From assembly GCA_027924645.1 (NCBI GenBank), contig BSBN01000233.1:12232501-12296500 (forward strand): 64,000 nt of DNA. The letters are read 5' to 3'. The DNA is from Cunninghamia lanceolata (lineage: Eukaryota > Streptophyta > Pinopsida > Cupressales > Cupressaceae). The notes below the pieces were generated by a model. It saw only the letters and a program-made list of their open reading frames with translations. It made no database searches and was not told where the DNA came from. Made by a program: the position numbers and the translations under genes. Below are positions 21,617 to 33,606 of the stretch, piece after piece (the first letter of the stretch is position 1; each line of letters begins with the position of its first letter).

Positions 21617-22395
21617 TTCATGAAGATGAGTAATTTTAAATTTGAAGTCCATTTAATCATGACCATATGTACCAAATATTACATGCATGTACCCACCTTG
21701 ACACTAAAAAATGTAACCTCACCAATTAAGACATGAATAAAAGAGGTAAAATTATCCCTGAAATAAGCCATCAAAAAATCTATGCTCAAATCAAGTTGCT
21801 TAATCAAGACCCAACACTCACATAACAAGTTGAATTACCCAAAAGAGGCTAAGAAACTCACTCAAAAGATCATGTCAAAAGAGGGGGTCCTAATTTTTTA
21901 ATGCAAATAATGGAGCATGTGTGCAAGTCACAACACTACACAATGGTGCTATTATTTTTTCTTGAAAGTGTGTCCAAATTATACTTTCATATCATTTTTA
22001 ATCAAGGTATCCTATCAGTCTCTTAAGCCCTAAAATGTTCGGTAGCCCATTGGAATGTGAGTTGGATGGATGGGGAAGAAATAATGGATGGGAAAGCTTC
22101 TAGGGAAGATTGATTTCGCCTCTTGTGAAGTGGATTAGCCATGTCACCAAGACTGGCAAGTGATGGGAAAAGTTTGTTGAAGATGGGTTAGGTGAATAGG
22201 AAGACAGTGTGCAGGACCTTGGAAGGTTAGCTTGGAGGTTAGAGAAGCACAAACAAAGTAAAAAACCAACAAAATAATGTGTCACCAAGAATAATGTTGC
22301 TGAGAGGTCATATTTACACACTTACATGTACATGATTAGGACTATAGCTCATCATCGAATTACCATGTAGGCCTATGTGTATTTTTAGGTCATAC
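21617..22395. other. Unassigned stretch between E6 and E0
   Basis: Continuation of the E6 target sequence. It contains a short minus ORF (22100-22321) without recognisable motifs and a TGTAACCTCACC string near 21713 that looks like an LTR start but does not align with the E0 3' LTR. I see nothing else. Confidence 0.4.
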
Positions 22396-23174
22396 ATGTA
22401 CTTTGATACATTACATAGTTGGGAGATGGGTATTGATGGGTTCCTAGGAGTTAAATTGAGTCTTGATTGTGTATTAGACTTTGAGTTGAGTCATGGTTGT
22501 GTATTTTTGTGTCATACTTGAGTGTTTGTTATTATGTTCTTGTCTTGTATGATGTAATTGTATTCTATGTGTATTTTTTATGCTTGAATGATGTGTAGAA
22601 TTGAATGTATTTGTGTGTGCATTTGATATGTTTTATGTTTTAAGAATGATCATGTATGTGTGTGAAATGGTTTCCATGAGTGAATAAAGATAAGGAATTA
22701 ATATAATAGATAATCACTAGTGTTGTATGTTATTTCCACACTCTTGGATTATTGGTTGGAAGCTTGATTTCTGAACTAATGGTTGGGAGGAAAGGGACAT
22801 CCTCATGGAGGGTTCAAACTTTCTTCATTGGCTACAACAACTTGGAGAAATTAGGTACAATGTTAAACTTTCAATAAATCCTTCAAATTTATATTTATGA
22901 TGTACTATGTACATGGCCACTTGTACATGTGGGTTGGCTTATGGCTTAATGTATTTATTATCATCTATGATGATTATAGTTTTGACACCTTTGTATATTT
23001 GAAATATGGAATGATGTTATCCTCATTGTTGGTAATTGATATGTATTTATGAGACCTTCATAATTATTGGATGTATTATTTGATTCTCATGGATTATGAC
23101 ACATAATATGGGATATGTATTGTTTTATTGTTAGATTATGTAAAAAAAATTAATTTCCTTTGGGGCGTGTTACA
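22396..23174 (+). repeat. 5' LTR of E0 (alignable part)
   Basis: Matches the E0 3' LTR pieces: TGATGGGTTCCTAG at 22435 and 29786; TTTCCATGAGT at 22671 and 54300; CCACACTCTTGG at 22736 and 61942; it ends GTGTTACA. The PBS follows immediately. Confidence 0.8.
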
Positions 23175-23326
23175 TTGGTATCATAGCACGATTGAAACTC
23201 TAGGAGACCTTGGTCCACTAGAAAACCATAGCATAAATAGGAACATGTGTTGTTTGCAAACTTTTATGTTCGATACCTTGTTCTTGAGTGGTTTTTTATT
23301 TTCTTTTAATCTTATTTTCATGTCAG

Positions 23327-24440
23327 ATGGCTAGAACTAGGAATGATCATGGCAAGGAACTAGTTGAGCCTAGTAAGGAAATGGAATTAAATCATTTGGA
23401 ACATAAATATACTACTCCTAAGGCCTTGAGAGCAAAGATTTATGTTCTAAGAGCTCACATAGCTATGCAAGAACAACATATAGGGGAGATACAAAATCTT
23501 AGGGATGTTTAAGCATAATTCTAGGCATAAATTTGATCATGAGAGGCAAAGTAGTTCTGAGCGGGCCTAATAGGGAGTCATTAATTGCAATTCTTTTAGT
23601 GTAGTCAAGGTCTTTTGATAAGTGGCCTCAAAAGAAGAGAATAGATCCCTTGATCAAGGAACTTAAAAAAATGCATCCTCCTAAGTGTGATGGCTTGGGT
23701 GGAGGAGATATGATAGAAGTGTGGATTATTGGTATGGACAAATATTTTACCTTGATGGCTATGAGTACTAATACTCATGCTAGTTATTATTTATCATTTA
23801 GAGAAAGAGGCTTCTTTGTGGTGGAACAATTTGAAGGCAATGCATAATTGTGAAGTGGCCACAATCTCTTGGGAGAAGTTTGAGAAGAAATTTAGACAAG
23901 AGTGTCTTTTAGCACAACATAGACTCTAAAAACTTACAAAGTTTCATGGATTACAATAGGGTATTTCTTCGACCTCTGAGTATAAGGCCAAGTTTAGGGG
24001 TCTTTTGAGACATGTTCACAACTTGAGGTTAGAATAGGACCATGTTAGTAAATTTGTGTTAGGTTTGAATAAGGAAATTATGTTTGTCACTAAGCTTACC
24101 AAACCAAAGACATTGACTCAGGCAATTGAGGCACATCTATTGTAGAGGCAAGGTGTCAACATAAGTATGAACACAAGAAAAAGAATAGGTCCAAGTTAGG
24201 TTTTACTAAAAGGATATTTGGCAATGATCCTAAGGCTGGTGGAGGTTCTTAGAGGAATAATAAAGGTATATTTAAAAGGAATGGAAATAGGCCTAGGAAA
24301 AATGATAGGAGCCTAGTCCTAACACAGAGGTTAGAGAGGGAAATCTAGTTCCAAGGACAAGTTTCTAGACATGTGGTGGAGATCATTTGAGGAGGGATTA
24401 TCCTCAATTAGGTAGAGCATTAGGAGGTTAGCCTAAGATT
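23327..24440 (+). pseudogene. E0 gag
   Basis: Starts at ATG 23327 (MARTRNDHGKEL). After a coiled-coil-like N-terminal segment and several stops, the gypsy gag core follows (KMHPPKCDGLGGGDMIEVWIIGMDKYF, 23668-23745) and a second half in another frame (ISWEKFEKKF, then YKAKFRGLLRHV, about 23860-24020). A damaged zinc knuckle reads CGGDHLRRDY near 24375. Multiple frameshifts and stops. It sits about 150 bases after the PBS. Confidence 0.78.
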
Positions 24441-24449
24441 TATACTACA

Positions 24450-26290
24450 GTGGATAAAAGAGAGGTAGACGATCAGGGTTCTTTAATTGAGCTCCAAGGT
24501 ACTTTTCATGTTTCCTTAGTTTCTATTTTGGTTGACTTAGGAGCTACTAATAGTTTCATTTCTCCATTGTTAGTAGAAAAATGTAAAATTAATTATAATA
24601 AGTTAAGAAAAGAGATAATTGTGGTAAAGTTTAGTTTAGGTAAGAAGCAAGGGATAAAGTATTGTCTAAGAAAAGATAAAATTAGGATGGGATCATTAAG
24701 AACTCATGCCAATCTTTTCATCACTAAGTTGGGTTCTTATGACATGATACTTGGCATGGATTGGTTTGGCCCCACAAGGCACATTTTGATTGTTTTTCCA
24801 AGAGTATTGAATGCTTGGATGACTTGGGGAATCTAGTGGTTCTTCAAAGAATTCATAGATTGATAGTCTTGAGGACTCTTTTGGTTATGCAAGCCAAGAA
24901 AGAAGTTCATAAATGTTGTAAAGCCTTGATGGTTAAGATTTCCAAAAAAATCAGATCATCCAATCTTTCAAGAATTCAATGATGTTCTTCTAGATGACTT
25001 GCCAAGGTTGCTTCCAAGGAGAAAATTTGATATTTCTATTGATCTTGTTCCAAGGACAAGTTTGATACCTAAGGCTTATTACAAAATGAATACTATAGAG
25101 TTGTAGGATTTGAAGATGCAGTTGGAGGATTTATTGGAGAAAGGTCTCATTCGGCCTAGTGTATCTCCATGGGGTTCACCAGTGTTGTTTGTTAATAAGA
25201 AAGATGGAACCTTTTGTTTATGTATTGATTAAAAAATGATTAATAAGGTGACTATAAAAAATCATTATCCATTGCCTCGATTTGATGATTTGTTTGATCA
25301 AATGAAAGGGGTAGCAACATTCTCAAAAATTGATTTGAGATTAGGATACCATCAATTAAGGATCAAGGAAGAGGACATTCTAAATAAATCATTTAGGACT
25401 CGATATGGACATTATGAGTTTATGGTTTTACCTTTTGGGTTGACCAATGCAACGTCAACATTCATGTGTTTAATGAATAGTGTGTTTCATGACATGTTGC
25501 ATACTTATGTGTTAGTGTTTCTTGATCACATCTTGATTTATTCAAGGAATAAGGAGGTACATGAAGGGAATCTTAGATTGGTTTTGAAAAGGCTAAGAAA
25601 GCATAACATGTATGGTAAGTTGAGTAAACTCTCCTTTCAATATGAGATTCATTGTCTAGACATATGATTTCAAAAAAAGGTATTGTAGTGGATCCAAAAA
25701 ATATTTGAACAATTATGGAGTGGTCAACTCCAAAGAATGTTGTGGGTGTTCATATTTTAATGGTTTAGCAAGGTACTATCATAGGTTTGTAGAAGGGTTT
25801 TCTAGGATAGCTTTTCCTATCACTTCTTTGTAGAAAAGGTAAAAAAATTATTTCGTCAAAAAAGTGTGAGGAAGCTTTCCAAAAGCTTAAGGTTGCTTTG
25901 ACTACTACACTAGTGTTATAGGTTCCAAATCCTAAAAAGGAGTTCACTGTTTGGACATATTCTTCTTTTCAAGGGTTTGGAGGAGTCCTTATGTAGGATG
26001 GAAAAGTTTGTGCTTATGAGTCTAGGAAGCTTAAAGACCATGAGAAGAATTATCCTACTCGTGACTTGGAGCTTTCTACATTGATTCATGCACTTAAGGT
26101 GTGGAGATATTTTCTCATGGCTAGACCTTTCCAACTAAAGATGGATCATAATTGGTTGGAGTATTTCTTTACACAATCTAAGCTTAATGCTAGACAGAGC
26201 AGATGGATAGAGTTTTTGAGTAATTTTGAGATATTAGGAAAGAGAATAGAGTGGAATATGCTCTTAGTAGGAGGGAAATCTTAGTAGCTA
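24450..26290 (+). pseudogene. E0 protease, reverse transcriptase and RNase H
   Basis: Protease: ILVDLGATNSFISP near 24520-24560, where the usual catalytic D-S/T-G reads D-L-G, followed by the YDMILGMDWF block at 24738-24767. RT in a shifted frame: [23 protein letters not shown] (about 25140-25208), [26 protein letters not shown], and a catalytic box reading F-L-D-H at 25518-25529, so the second catalytic Asp is lost. RNase H remnants follow at 26060-26270 (LKVWRYFLMARPFQLKMDHNWLEYF). At least three frameshifts. It is clearly a dead Ty3/gypsy polymerase. Confidence 0.85.
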
Positions 26291-27700
26291 TGTCATAGTT
26301 TCAAGAAGATTTGAGGTAGTCTATTTTGGAAGCCCAAAGTTTAGATTAATTCTACCAGATGATTCAAGAGGATTCAGATCAGTATCCAGAGTATTCTTTA
26401 GAAAGTGACAGGTTGTTGAGATTTCAAAATAGGATCTATGTTCTAGTTGAGGGTGGTTTATGAGAAGTCATTTTCAGAGAAGCCCATGATGCATTGTATA
26501 GTGATGACCTAGGTGTTACTAATCTTTATGTTGATCTTAATAAATTATAATTATGGAGTGGAATGAAAAAGGATGTGGCTGGGTGTTTGGAGTGTTAGAG
26601 AATTAAGGTTGAGCATAAGTATCCTAGTGAAGAGTTATATCCTCATGATGTACCTTTTCACAAGTGGTCAATAATCTCTATGGATTTTGTCATAAGATTA
26701 CCTAAGATTCAGAGTCAACATGATTCTATCTTAGTGGTAGTGGATCATTCCTAGAAATATTAAGGATGATTCACAAATCTTGGCTAGGAGATTCATTAAA
26801 GAGGTGGTGTGTTTCCACAGAATTCTAGAGGTAGTTATTTTAGATAGAGATAAGCTTTTCACTTCTAGCTTTTGAGACACACTTATGTCAGCTTTTGGTT
26901 TAAAATTCTACTTTAGTTCTTCCTATCATCTAGAGACAAATGCTCATACTAAGAGGATCAATCAAGTAATGGAAGACATGTTGAGGATGTATTGTATGGA
27001 CTAGTAGAAAAAGTAGGAAGAGTTTTTTTCTTTGATGGAGTTCACCTACAACAATTCTTATCATACATCATTGAAGATGGATCCATTTGAAGCTTTGTAT
27101 GGGTGGAAGTGTAGGAATCTTTTTGGTCAGGATGGTTTGAAGAATCATGTTGTTTTTGGTTCTAATATGCTGCAAGAGTATGATAGACAATTTCATATCA
27201 TCATAGAGATGCTAAAGGAAGTGTCAGATTGGAAAAAGAGTTATGTAGATCTCAAGAGAGTTCCTAGAGAGTTTACAATGGTGGACAAGGTGTTTCTTAG
27301 GGTTAGGCCACAAAAAATTTGATAAAATTTGGGAAGGCTTCCAAATTGGCTCTATGGTTTATGGTTCCTTTCAATATCTTTGAGAAGATTAGTCTTATGG
27401 CTTATCGTCTTACTTTACCATCAACTCTTTCTTCAATTCATGTTGTGTTTCATATTTCTTTATTGAAGAAATATATTTATGATCCTTTACATATGATTGA
27501 TTTGTAGGTACTTTAGGTGGATCCCATAGGGGAGCTACATAGCGATCCTATTAGAATCTTGGATCATAGGCAGGTCATACTTCACAATAGGACAATCACA
27601 AAAGTGAAGATTCTATGGGAGGAGTTTGGCAAGAGAGGTGCCACATGGGAAGATGAAGACATCTTTTGCAAGGAATACCCTCATCTATTTATTTGAATTT
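26291..27700 (+). pseudogene. E0 integrase and chromodomain remnant
   Basis: Fragments in several frames: a zinc-finger region near 26480-26610, the core near 26640-26990 (MDFVIRLPKIQ, then the DRDKLF-like and ETNAHTKR-like boxes), MEFTYNNSYHTSLKMDPFEALYGWKC at 27035-27115, then the beta domain and HVVFHISLLKKYIYDP (27439-27486), and a chromodomain-like end at 27580-27695 (ILWEEFGKRGATWEDED). The order is that of chromoviruses. Stops throughout. Confidence 0.8.
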
Positions 27701-27805
27701 ACTTTATATTACATTGCTATGTTTTATTGTATGAGAAACCTTATTTTGATACACTATGTTCATTACTTATACATTTGGTTGTGATGCTACAGCTAGCATT
27801 CTGTT

Positions 27806-27817
27806 AAGGTGGTAGGA
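27806..27817 (+). other. Polypurine tract of E0
   Basis: AAGGTGGTAGGA immediately precedes TGTAACATC, the inferred start of the 3' LTR, about 110 bases after the chromodomain stop. Confidence 0.65.
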
Positions 27818-30001
27818 TGTAACATCACTCAATTGACCTCTTTGTGGATGATTTCTATGATATTTTATTATTATCATTCCATGGTGTGTTGTTGATTTTA
27901 TTAGATAATGGGATGTCGAATAATAGTGTGTTCATTTTCTATCGTGCTTGTATGCTATAGACATGATGATGGCATAAGTAATTATTAAAAAAAATTTAAT
28001 CATATACATGTTGTAACTGATAAAATCTACTAAATTTTTTTGTGGCAAGATGTGTTGTGCAACAGGTATAGGTAACAGGCAAGGTGAACTAGGTTTTGGG
28101 ATTGGAGTGGTTCATCCTATGGTCGATGTGTCTGGGAAAAGATTAATTAATTAATTAATATAGGAAGAATTAATTGAATTATAAATAAATAAATAGTGTT
28201 GGCATTACATTATTTCTTTTATTTATTTATTTCATAATTAATTTATTTTGGGAAAAGAAATAAGTTTAATTATTTTAATTTGTTAATTTATTTAATTATC
28301 AAATGTGCAAGTCTATTTTAAGGATTTGGAAAATAAATTATTATATTTATCTTTTTTATGAATTAGAAAATTATATTTTCAACAATTAGTTTTTAAATGA
28401 ATTCTTTTGTTTAGATAAAATTGGAAAAGATAATATTCTAATATTAATATTTTTCAAAAGAAAAAAAGAATGTGCATGAGGAAGAATAAAGATATTTTAG
28501 TATTATTTTCTTTTATAAAGAATATAATATTATATTTTACTGTTTAGGTTAAATAATTTAGGTGTTGGAAAGAAAAGGAAGAATTAATAAAAGAAGAGAA
28601 AGATTTTTATTAGGATTAGAGGAAATTTTTAGAGGAAAGGGAATTAAAAACAAGTTATTGAAGCTCAAGGATTGTTGTGGTTTTTTATTTGTTTGGTTCA
28701 TCTCCATTGTTTTTACCAAATTTTTACAAGGATTAAGGTAGGATTCTTTTCATGAAAGGATTTAGAAAGGATTTACTTTGGTTAATAATCGAATATAGGA
28801 TTTTGTGAAGAAATTGTGATTTGTATGCTTCATGTGTAAAAAGAAAGATTTAGACAAATTGTAGATTCATTAATTTAAAAGATATAAAAGAAAATTTGTT
28901 GAATTAGACTTGTTGGGAATTCTAAAAAAAAGAATATGAAGAGTAGATAGGTTATTTGATCTAAATATGGTCCTTAGAATATTGAAAATATTAGTTTCTT
29001 GTATAGGAAGAAAACATAATAGAAAACTTGAGAAGAGGCTGAAAAAATAGTAACCTATCTTACTTTAGACATATCTCTTAAATAGTGATCTGGGTATTTC
29101 TAATTTTTGGATATGTGGTTTTAAATTAGGGGATAAACTTTACTCCTATTTTTATAGTCCTGATTTTTTATAGTTTGTTTTAAGTTATTAAAACAATTTG
29201 ACTATTTTTTCAAAATTGGTAAAACTGTCATGAGAAAAATTGTCTATTATGTCTTCTATAACTTTCATTTTATGAACTAGGTTTCTCTAAAAAAATTAAG
29301 GAAGGTGTGAAACTTAGTTTCTCAAATAGTCAAGATTATCCAAAGAGATAGGATGGTTGATATCTTCAAATTCTCTGGAAGTGATAAGATTAAAGGAGTA
29401 GGAGAGGTTATATGTCCTCATCATGGGTGGATACATCCTGGAATCATCTTCTCTACTTTAGTCCTGGCACATTGAGACATCTCTCCTTAAGAAAGTTGGC
29501 CGAGGCATTGAGCTTTCTCTTTCTCACTATAGGCACCACATCACATGATGCTTTAGTGCTCTCAATGGAAGAAGGTCTGCAGGCCATTTATGCATTTGTT
29601 TTGTCATTCATCGATAGTAGCTAGTTGATCTCTAAGGCTAAGCCATGTGGCCTATTTTTTGGTATGCATACCATTCTACCCTAAGGAGTTGAGGTAGGGT
29701 GCTCTATGGTTATATATTTAAACTTCTTATCTTATGTGAGGTAGTGGTACATGGGTACATTGCACAATTGATAGATGTTTCTTGATGGGTTCCTAGTTCT
29801 TGAGTCGAGTCTTGATTGTGTATTAGACTTTGATTCAAGTCATGGTTGTGTATTTTATGTTATCCTTGAGCATTTTTTATTATCTTCTTTTCTTGTATGA
29901 TGTAATTGTATTCTATGTTTATTTTGTATGCTTGAGTGATGTGTGGCATTGAATGTATTTGTGTGTGCATTTGATATGTTTTGTGTTTTAAGCATGATCT
30001 T
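27818..30001 (+). repeat. 3' LTR of E0, first segment
   Basis: AT-rich with no convincing ORF. Its last 220 bases (from about 29785) match the 5' LTR; its first 1.9 kb do not match anything in the window. A fold-back AT-rich region lies at 28140-28290. It ends at the E1 insertion, with the TSD atctt at 29997-30001. Confidence 0.65.
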
Positions 30002-30800
30002 TGATGCAGGAGCATCCCAGGTTGAAAGGAAATCTTGCATCAACCAAAAACAACTTTTCTTTCAGTATTTAGTCATATCAGTCTTAGTAGATTACACCAC
30101 ATTTCATCACATGATCACTTCACAGATTGAAGCACAAGATGAAGACTCGATACTATGTCATCTACATCAAATCTAGATTTTAGGAGATTTGCAATTGTCT
30201 GCAGAGAGTTATCACCATCAGAAGCATCATCAGGATCCTCAATTCAAAGCAATTAGCATTCATTTTGGTGCATGAGGTCTACGGCACCTACTCGTGACAT
30301 ATGACACCAAATGAAACATCTCACAAGGAAGTATGGGACTAGAGGCACCTTCATACAGAACCAAAACATATTTCCTCAACATGCAGAGCATCACCATATG
30401 ATTTCTGGCCAACGTATATGTTTCAACAAGCCTTGGGTTTTGGAACCTCTTAAGGCTAAGGTGGATCATTCCTTGAGCTGGGAATTAGTATATACACATT
30501 CATTAGATGCATTAGGAAAGTAGTCAAGATGGTAGTTGATAGTTAGTTCTTAGTAGTTGAATTGTGGAAGGTGCTACAAAGACATATCTTTCATGTAAGT
30601 TGTAATAAGTCAGAGGGCAGGCCTGCGAGCCAATTGTAGTTTGCATGTTGTCAGCATATGACAATTGTAACTATTTGTGATGTTGAATCAATGAAATTCC
30701 AATTTATTGTTTCAATCATTGTATTTATTCCATTGTGTTTACTCTAAGGATGCATGGTTGGACAATCCTTTCTTTGGACCCTCCTACTGTGAATGCACCA
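30002..30800 (+). repeat. 5' LTR of E1
   Basis: Begins TGATGCAGGAGCATCCC and ends GAATGCACCA. Pairs with 53489-54278 with many scattered substitutions, so the insertion is old. Confidence 0.93.
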
Positions 30801-30802
30801 AG

Positions 30803-30813
30803 TGGTATCAGAG
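30803..30813 (+). other. Primer-binding site of E1
   Basis: TGGTATCAGAG two bases after the LTR end; Met-type. Confidence 0.88.
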
Positions 30814-30986
30814 TGAAGTTTTGAGTCTTTTGGGAGAGAAGGCATTTTGACAAATCTTAAGATGAATAGATTGCCGACCTGAGGTAACCTGCAAGTGTTT
30901 GTCAATAGAGTGTCAATTATGAGGTAGTTGTAACCTTGTAGCCAGATTGCTGAATTGAGGCATTTGCACTAGATCCAAAGAAAAAT

Positions 30987-31280
30987 ATGCCACTAAGGAG
31001 GATGCTTGTTATGGCCAATGTTGCTAAAAGAATGGAATAAATGTTAGAGATGATGAAAATAATGAAAGTCCAATTAGATGTTGTAGAAAAGGATAGGAAG
31101 AAAAGCCTAAACCCTAGACATGAGGATGAGAGTGATGATGATGAATTAGGAATTCAAATTGCGAATCAAAATGAAGAAACCCTAGAGGAAGAAGAGCCAG
31201 ATTAGGTAAAGATGTTGAAAGCTATTTCTAAGATTGGTAAGAGACCTAGAATTGAAATTTCTAACTATGTGGGTAATTTG
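30987..31280 (+). pseudogene. E1 gag, N-terminal piece
   Basis: ATG at 30987 opens MPLRRMLVMANVAKRM, matching the E6 gag start in position and wording. The frame continues through an acidic segment to SNYVGNL at 31261-31280, where E2 inserted. TAA near 31035 and TAG near 31204 interrupt it. The protein resumes at 49182 as NPKESIDWINGME. Confidence 0.85.
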
Positions 31281-31546
31281 TGTTTTTGTAATTAAATATT
31301 TAATTACAGTTTATTAAGTTAATTTAGGGCTAATTTTAGTCTTAGGTTATTTTTAAGTCATATTAGGGTTTTCTAAACTTGCAAATATAAAAGCAAGTTC
31401 TCACATGTAATTCATTAATCCAATTCATTAATTGCATCCAATATTGTACTGTAAATTTATCCTCTTTGCTTTTTTTCTCTTATAGAAGGTTAATCCTAGG
31501 TTTTGTAGGTGATCCTGGTGGCTTGAGTTAATCAGTGACTCTCACA
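31281..31546 (+). repeat. 5' LTR of E2
   Basis: 266 bases, starting TGTTTTTGTAATTAAAT and ending CTCTCACA. A TATAAAAG box is at about 31385-31393. Near-identical to 48915-49176. Confidence 0.93.
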
Positions 31547-31558
31547 TGGTATCAGAGC
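31547..31558 (+). other. Primer-binding site of E2
   Basis: TGGTATCAGAGC abuts the LTR without a spacer. Confidence 0.92.
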
Positions 31559-32369
31559 TCTAGATCCACAAGCCCCTTCTCAGATCTAGAGAAAAAATTG
31601 AGCAAGATCTATTTGTTGGGTGTATTTCTATGTAAAACAAAGTCTTCCATTAGATTCAAAGTAGTTGAAATAGTCAGATTAGCCTTTTATTTGGCTTGAT
31701 TTGAGCTTTGTAGGCTACATCTGCAAGGGTTTCAGTGGGTGCTTTTTTTGGTATCTAGAGGAAAGCTAATTTTTGGAGCATTTTGGGCCAAATCCAACTC
31801 TACCATCAGGGTCAAAAGGCCCAAAAAACCTTAAGATTGACTATCAAATCATCAAAATCGGCCTTGGGATCATCTGGGGCAAAACAATTGTCAGGCAAAC
31901 CGTACGGCCTACCCAGCATGTAATATGAGGTGCTTTTTTTATTAAAAATAAAAATTATTTTTCTGTGATATTGAGAATATAAAAAAAATTGGAATTCACA
32001 ATTTTTATTATTAGTAATTTTTTTTAAAGTTTGAAAAAAATCAAAAAAATTGGTACGTAGGCCTACACAGTGCACATGCCCATACCCTATAACATAGGGG
32101 TACTATGGGTGCCATAGTGCCCTGCATCCCCTTACTGGTTGTACCCTTTTCTTTGGGTAGCAGACCCCTTAATGGGGTTATGCTTGTTTTTTTTTTTAAA
32201 ATTCAAAACAAACAAAAAAATATAACCATTCATATAATCTTTTTCAAAAAAAAAAAATAAATCTCTCCCACGGCCTGCACCATATTTAGTACAAATTTTA
32301 GTAACTCCACCAAATCTGGCATTTTTCTCCAAACTTGGTGACATTCTCCCAACTTTAGCCGCATGGGGT
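31559..32369 (+). other. E2 leader, left of the E3 insertion
   Basis: Non-coding leader with A- and T-runs. The minus ORF 31812-32075 is unconvincing. It ends at the E3 TSD ggggt (32365-32369). Confidence 0.6.
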
Positions 32370-33591
32370 TGTTTAATAGAAAAAGGGGGAAAAGATGTCC
32401 AAATGGTGTTTGTGTTGATCCTCCTTTCACCACTAAACATTCAAGAACATTCAACTGAGTAGAGAAGTCTACTACAAATCTCCTATCTCTTGGAACATAG
32501 GGGAAGATTGGAATTGTGTAAATTTGTTGTTCAATTAAGTCTAATTATGCTCAAAACCCTAATTTCATGAAATCGTAAACAAACTGATAAATTACAGAAA
32601 ATGATCGTACACAGAGATATCAAATGACAACCAAATACATACCAGATTTCAAAGTTTGGTGTATGGAAAAGTCAAGGACTAATGAGCAGGCATCCTAGTC
32701 TAGCGCCTTAGTTTTTGTTAGGATCTGGGAATATTGTCTGCAACACAATTCTATTGTTCCAGAGATTTCACCATTGCAGGATCCAAAGGACTAATGAATG
32801 GGAACCCAAGTCCAAGTCCCTATTTTCTTCTTTGCCCTGCACTTCTAATAGTCTACACTGCTCTCCTACAACTCCAGTTCTTTCGTTTCCAAAACCTATA
32901 ACCTGCAATCACAAAAAAGTGGGTTGGGGGTTGTGGTGTTTAGAGGCTTGCCTCGGTCAAGCCTTGGAGAGACATTCAATTTTTCTAAACATCAATGTTA
33001 GATAAAGAGTGTGTATCCCTACAAGATAGAGGTAAAATCCAAATGATAAATGATAGAAAATACAATTGATATCACATTGTAGTGTAGATCTCACATAAAT
33101 GAAGGTTCTTCAATCACATGAAAAGATGAAGCCAAATCTGCAATCACAAACACAATAACAAAGCTCTGCTCCTGCAACAATGAATATCTTGAAATCACAA
33201 GCATGCCAAAAGTTCACAATCATCTTCTAGTTTACAAATAAATTACTAATCATGCTTATATATGCATCTACAAACATTGCCGCTAAGAATTTCGTAATTC
33301 AAACTTAAGATGTCAGCATAGGACCTAATAATGGTCACAAAACCAACACCCAAAAATAGGTCCTGACCTAAAATAGAGTAGGACTAGGGCACAAGCACCC
33401 AAGTCCTCCCCCCTATTTCAAGCAGGATTTATGTTAGGCACATCCCCTAGGTCCCATTTTCCATGAAACTTTAGGGTTTCCTCATCAGGAGTCACCATTA
33501 ACATGCAAGATGACCTAAATGCATTCTAAAGGACCCGGGAGCTAAACCTTAAGAGGGAAAAGTCCCCAAGGGGACATTTTCTGACATAACA
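32370..33591 (-). repeat. 3' LTR of E3
   Basis: 1222 bases. Matches 38689-39130 and then 46342-47113 in order, allowing for the E4 insertion. Confidence 0.92.
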
Positions 33592-33606
33592 TTTAGGCCC
33601 CACTTT
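33592..33606 (-). other. Polypurine tract of E3
   Basis: The minus strand reads AAAGTGGGGCCTAAA immediately before the 3' LTR start TGTTATG. Confidence 0.7.

Noticed and set aside
29412..29624. 70-codon ORF
   Set aside because: Within the E0 3' LTR, no homologous motif, no match in the 5' LTR.
32715..33005. 96-codon ORF
   Set aside because: Lies inside the E3 LTR, on the strand opposite to the element, and is disrupted in the other LTR copy by E4.
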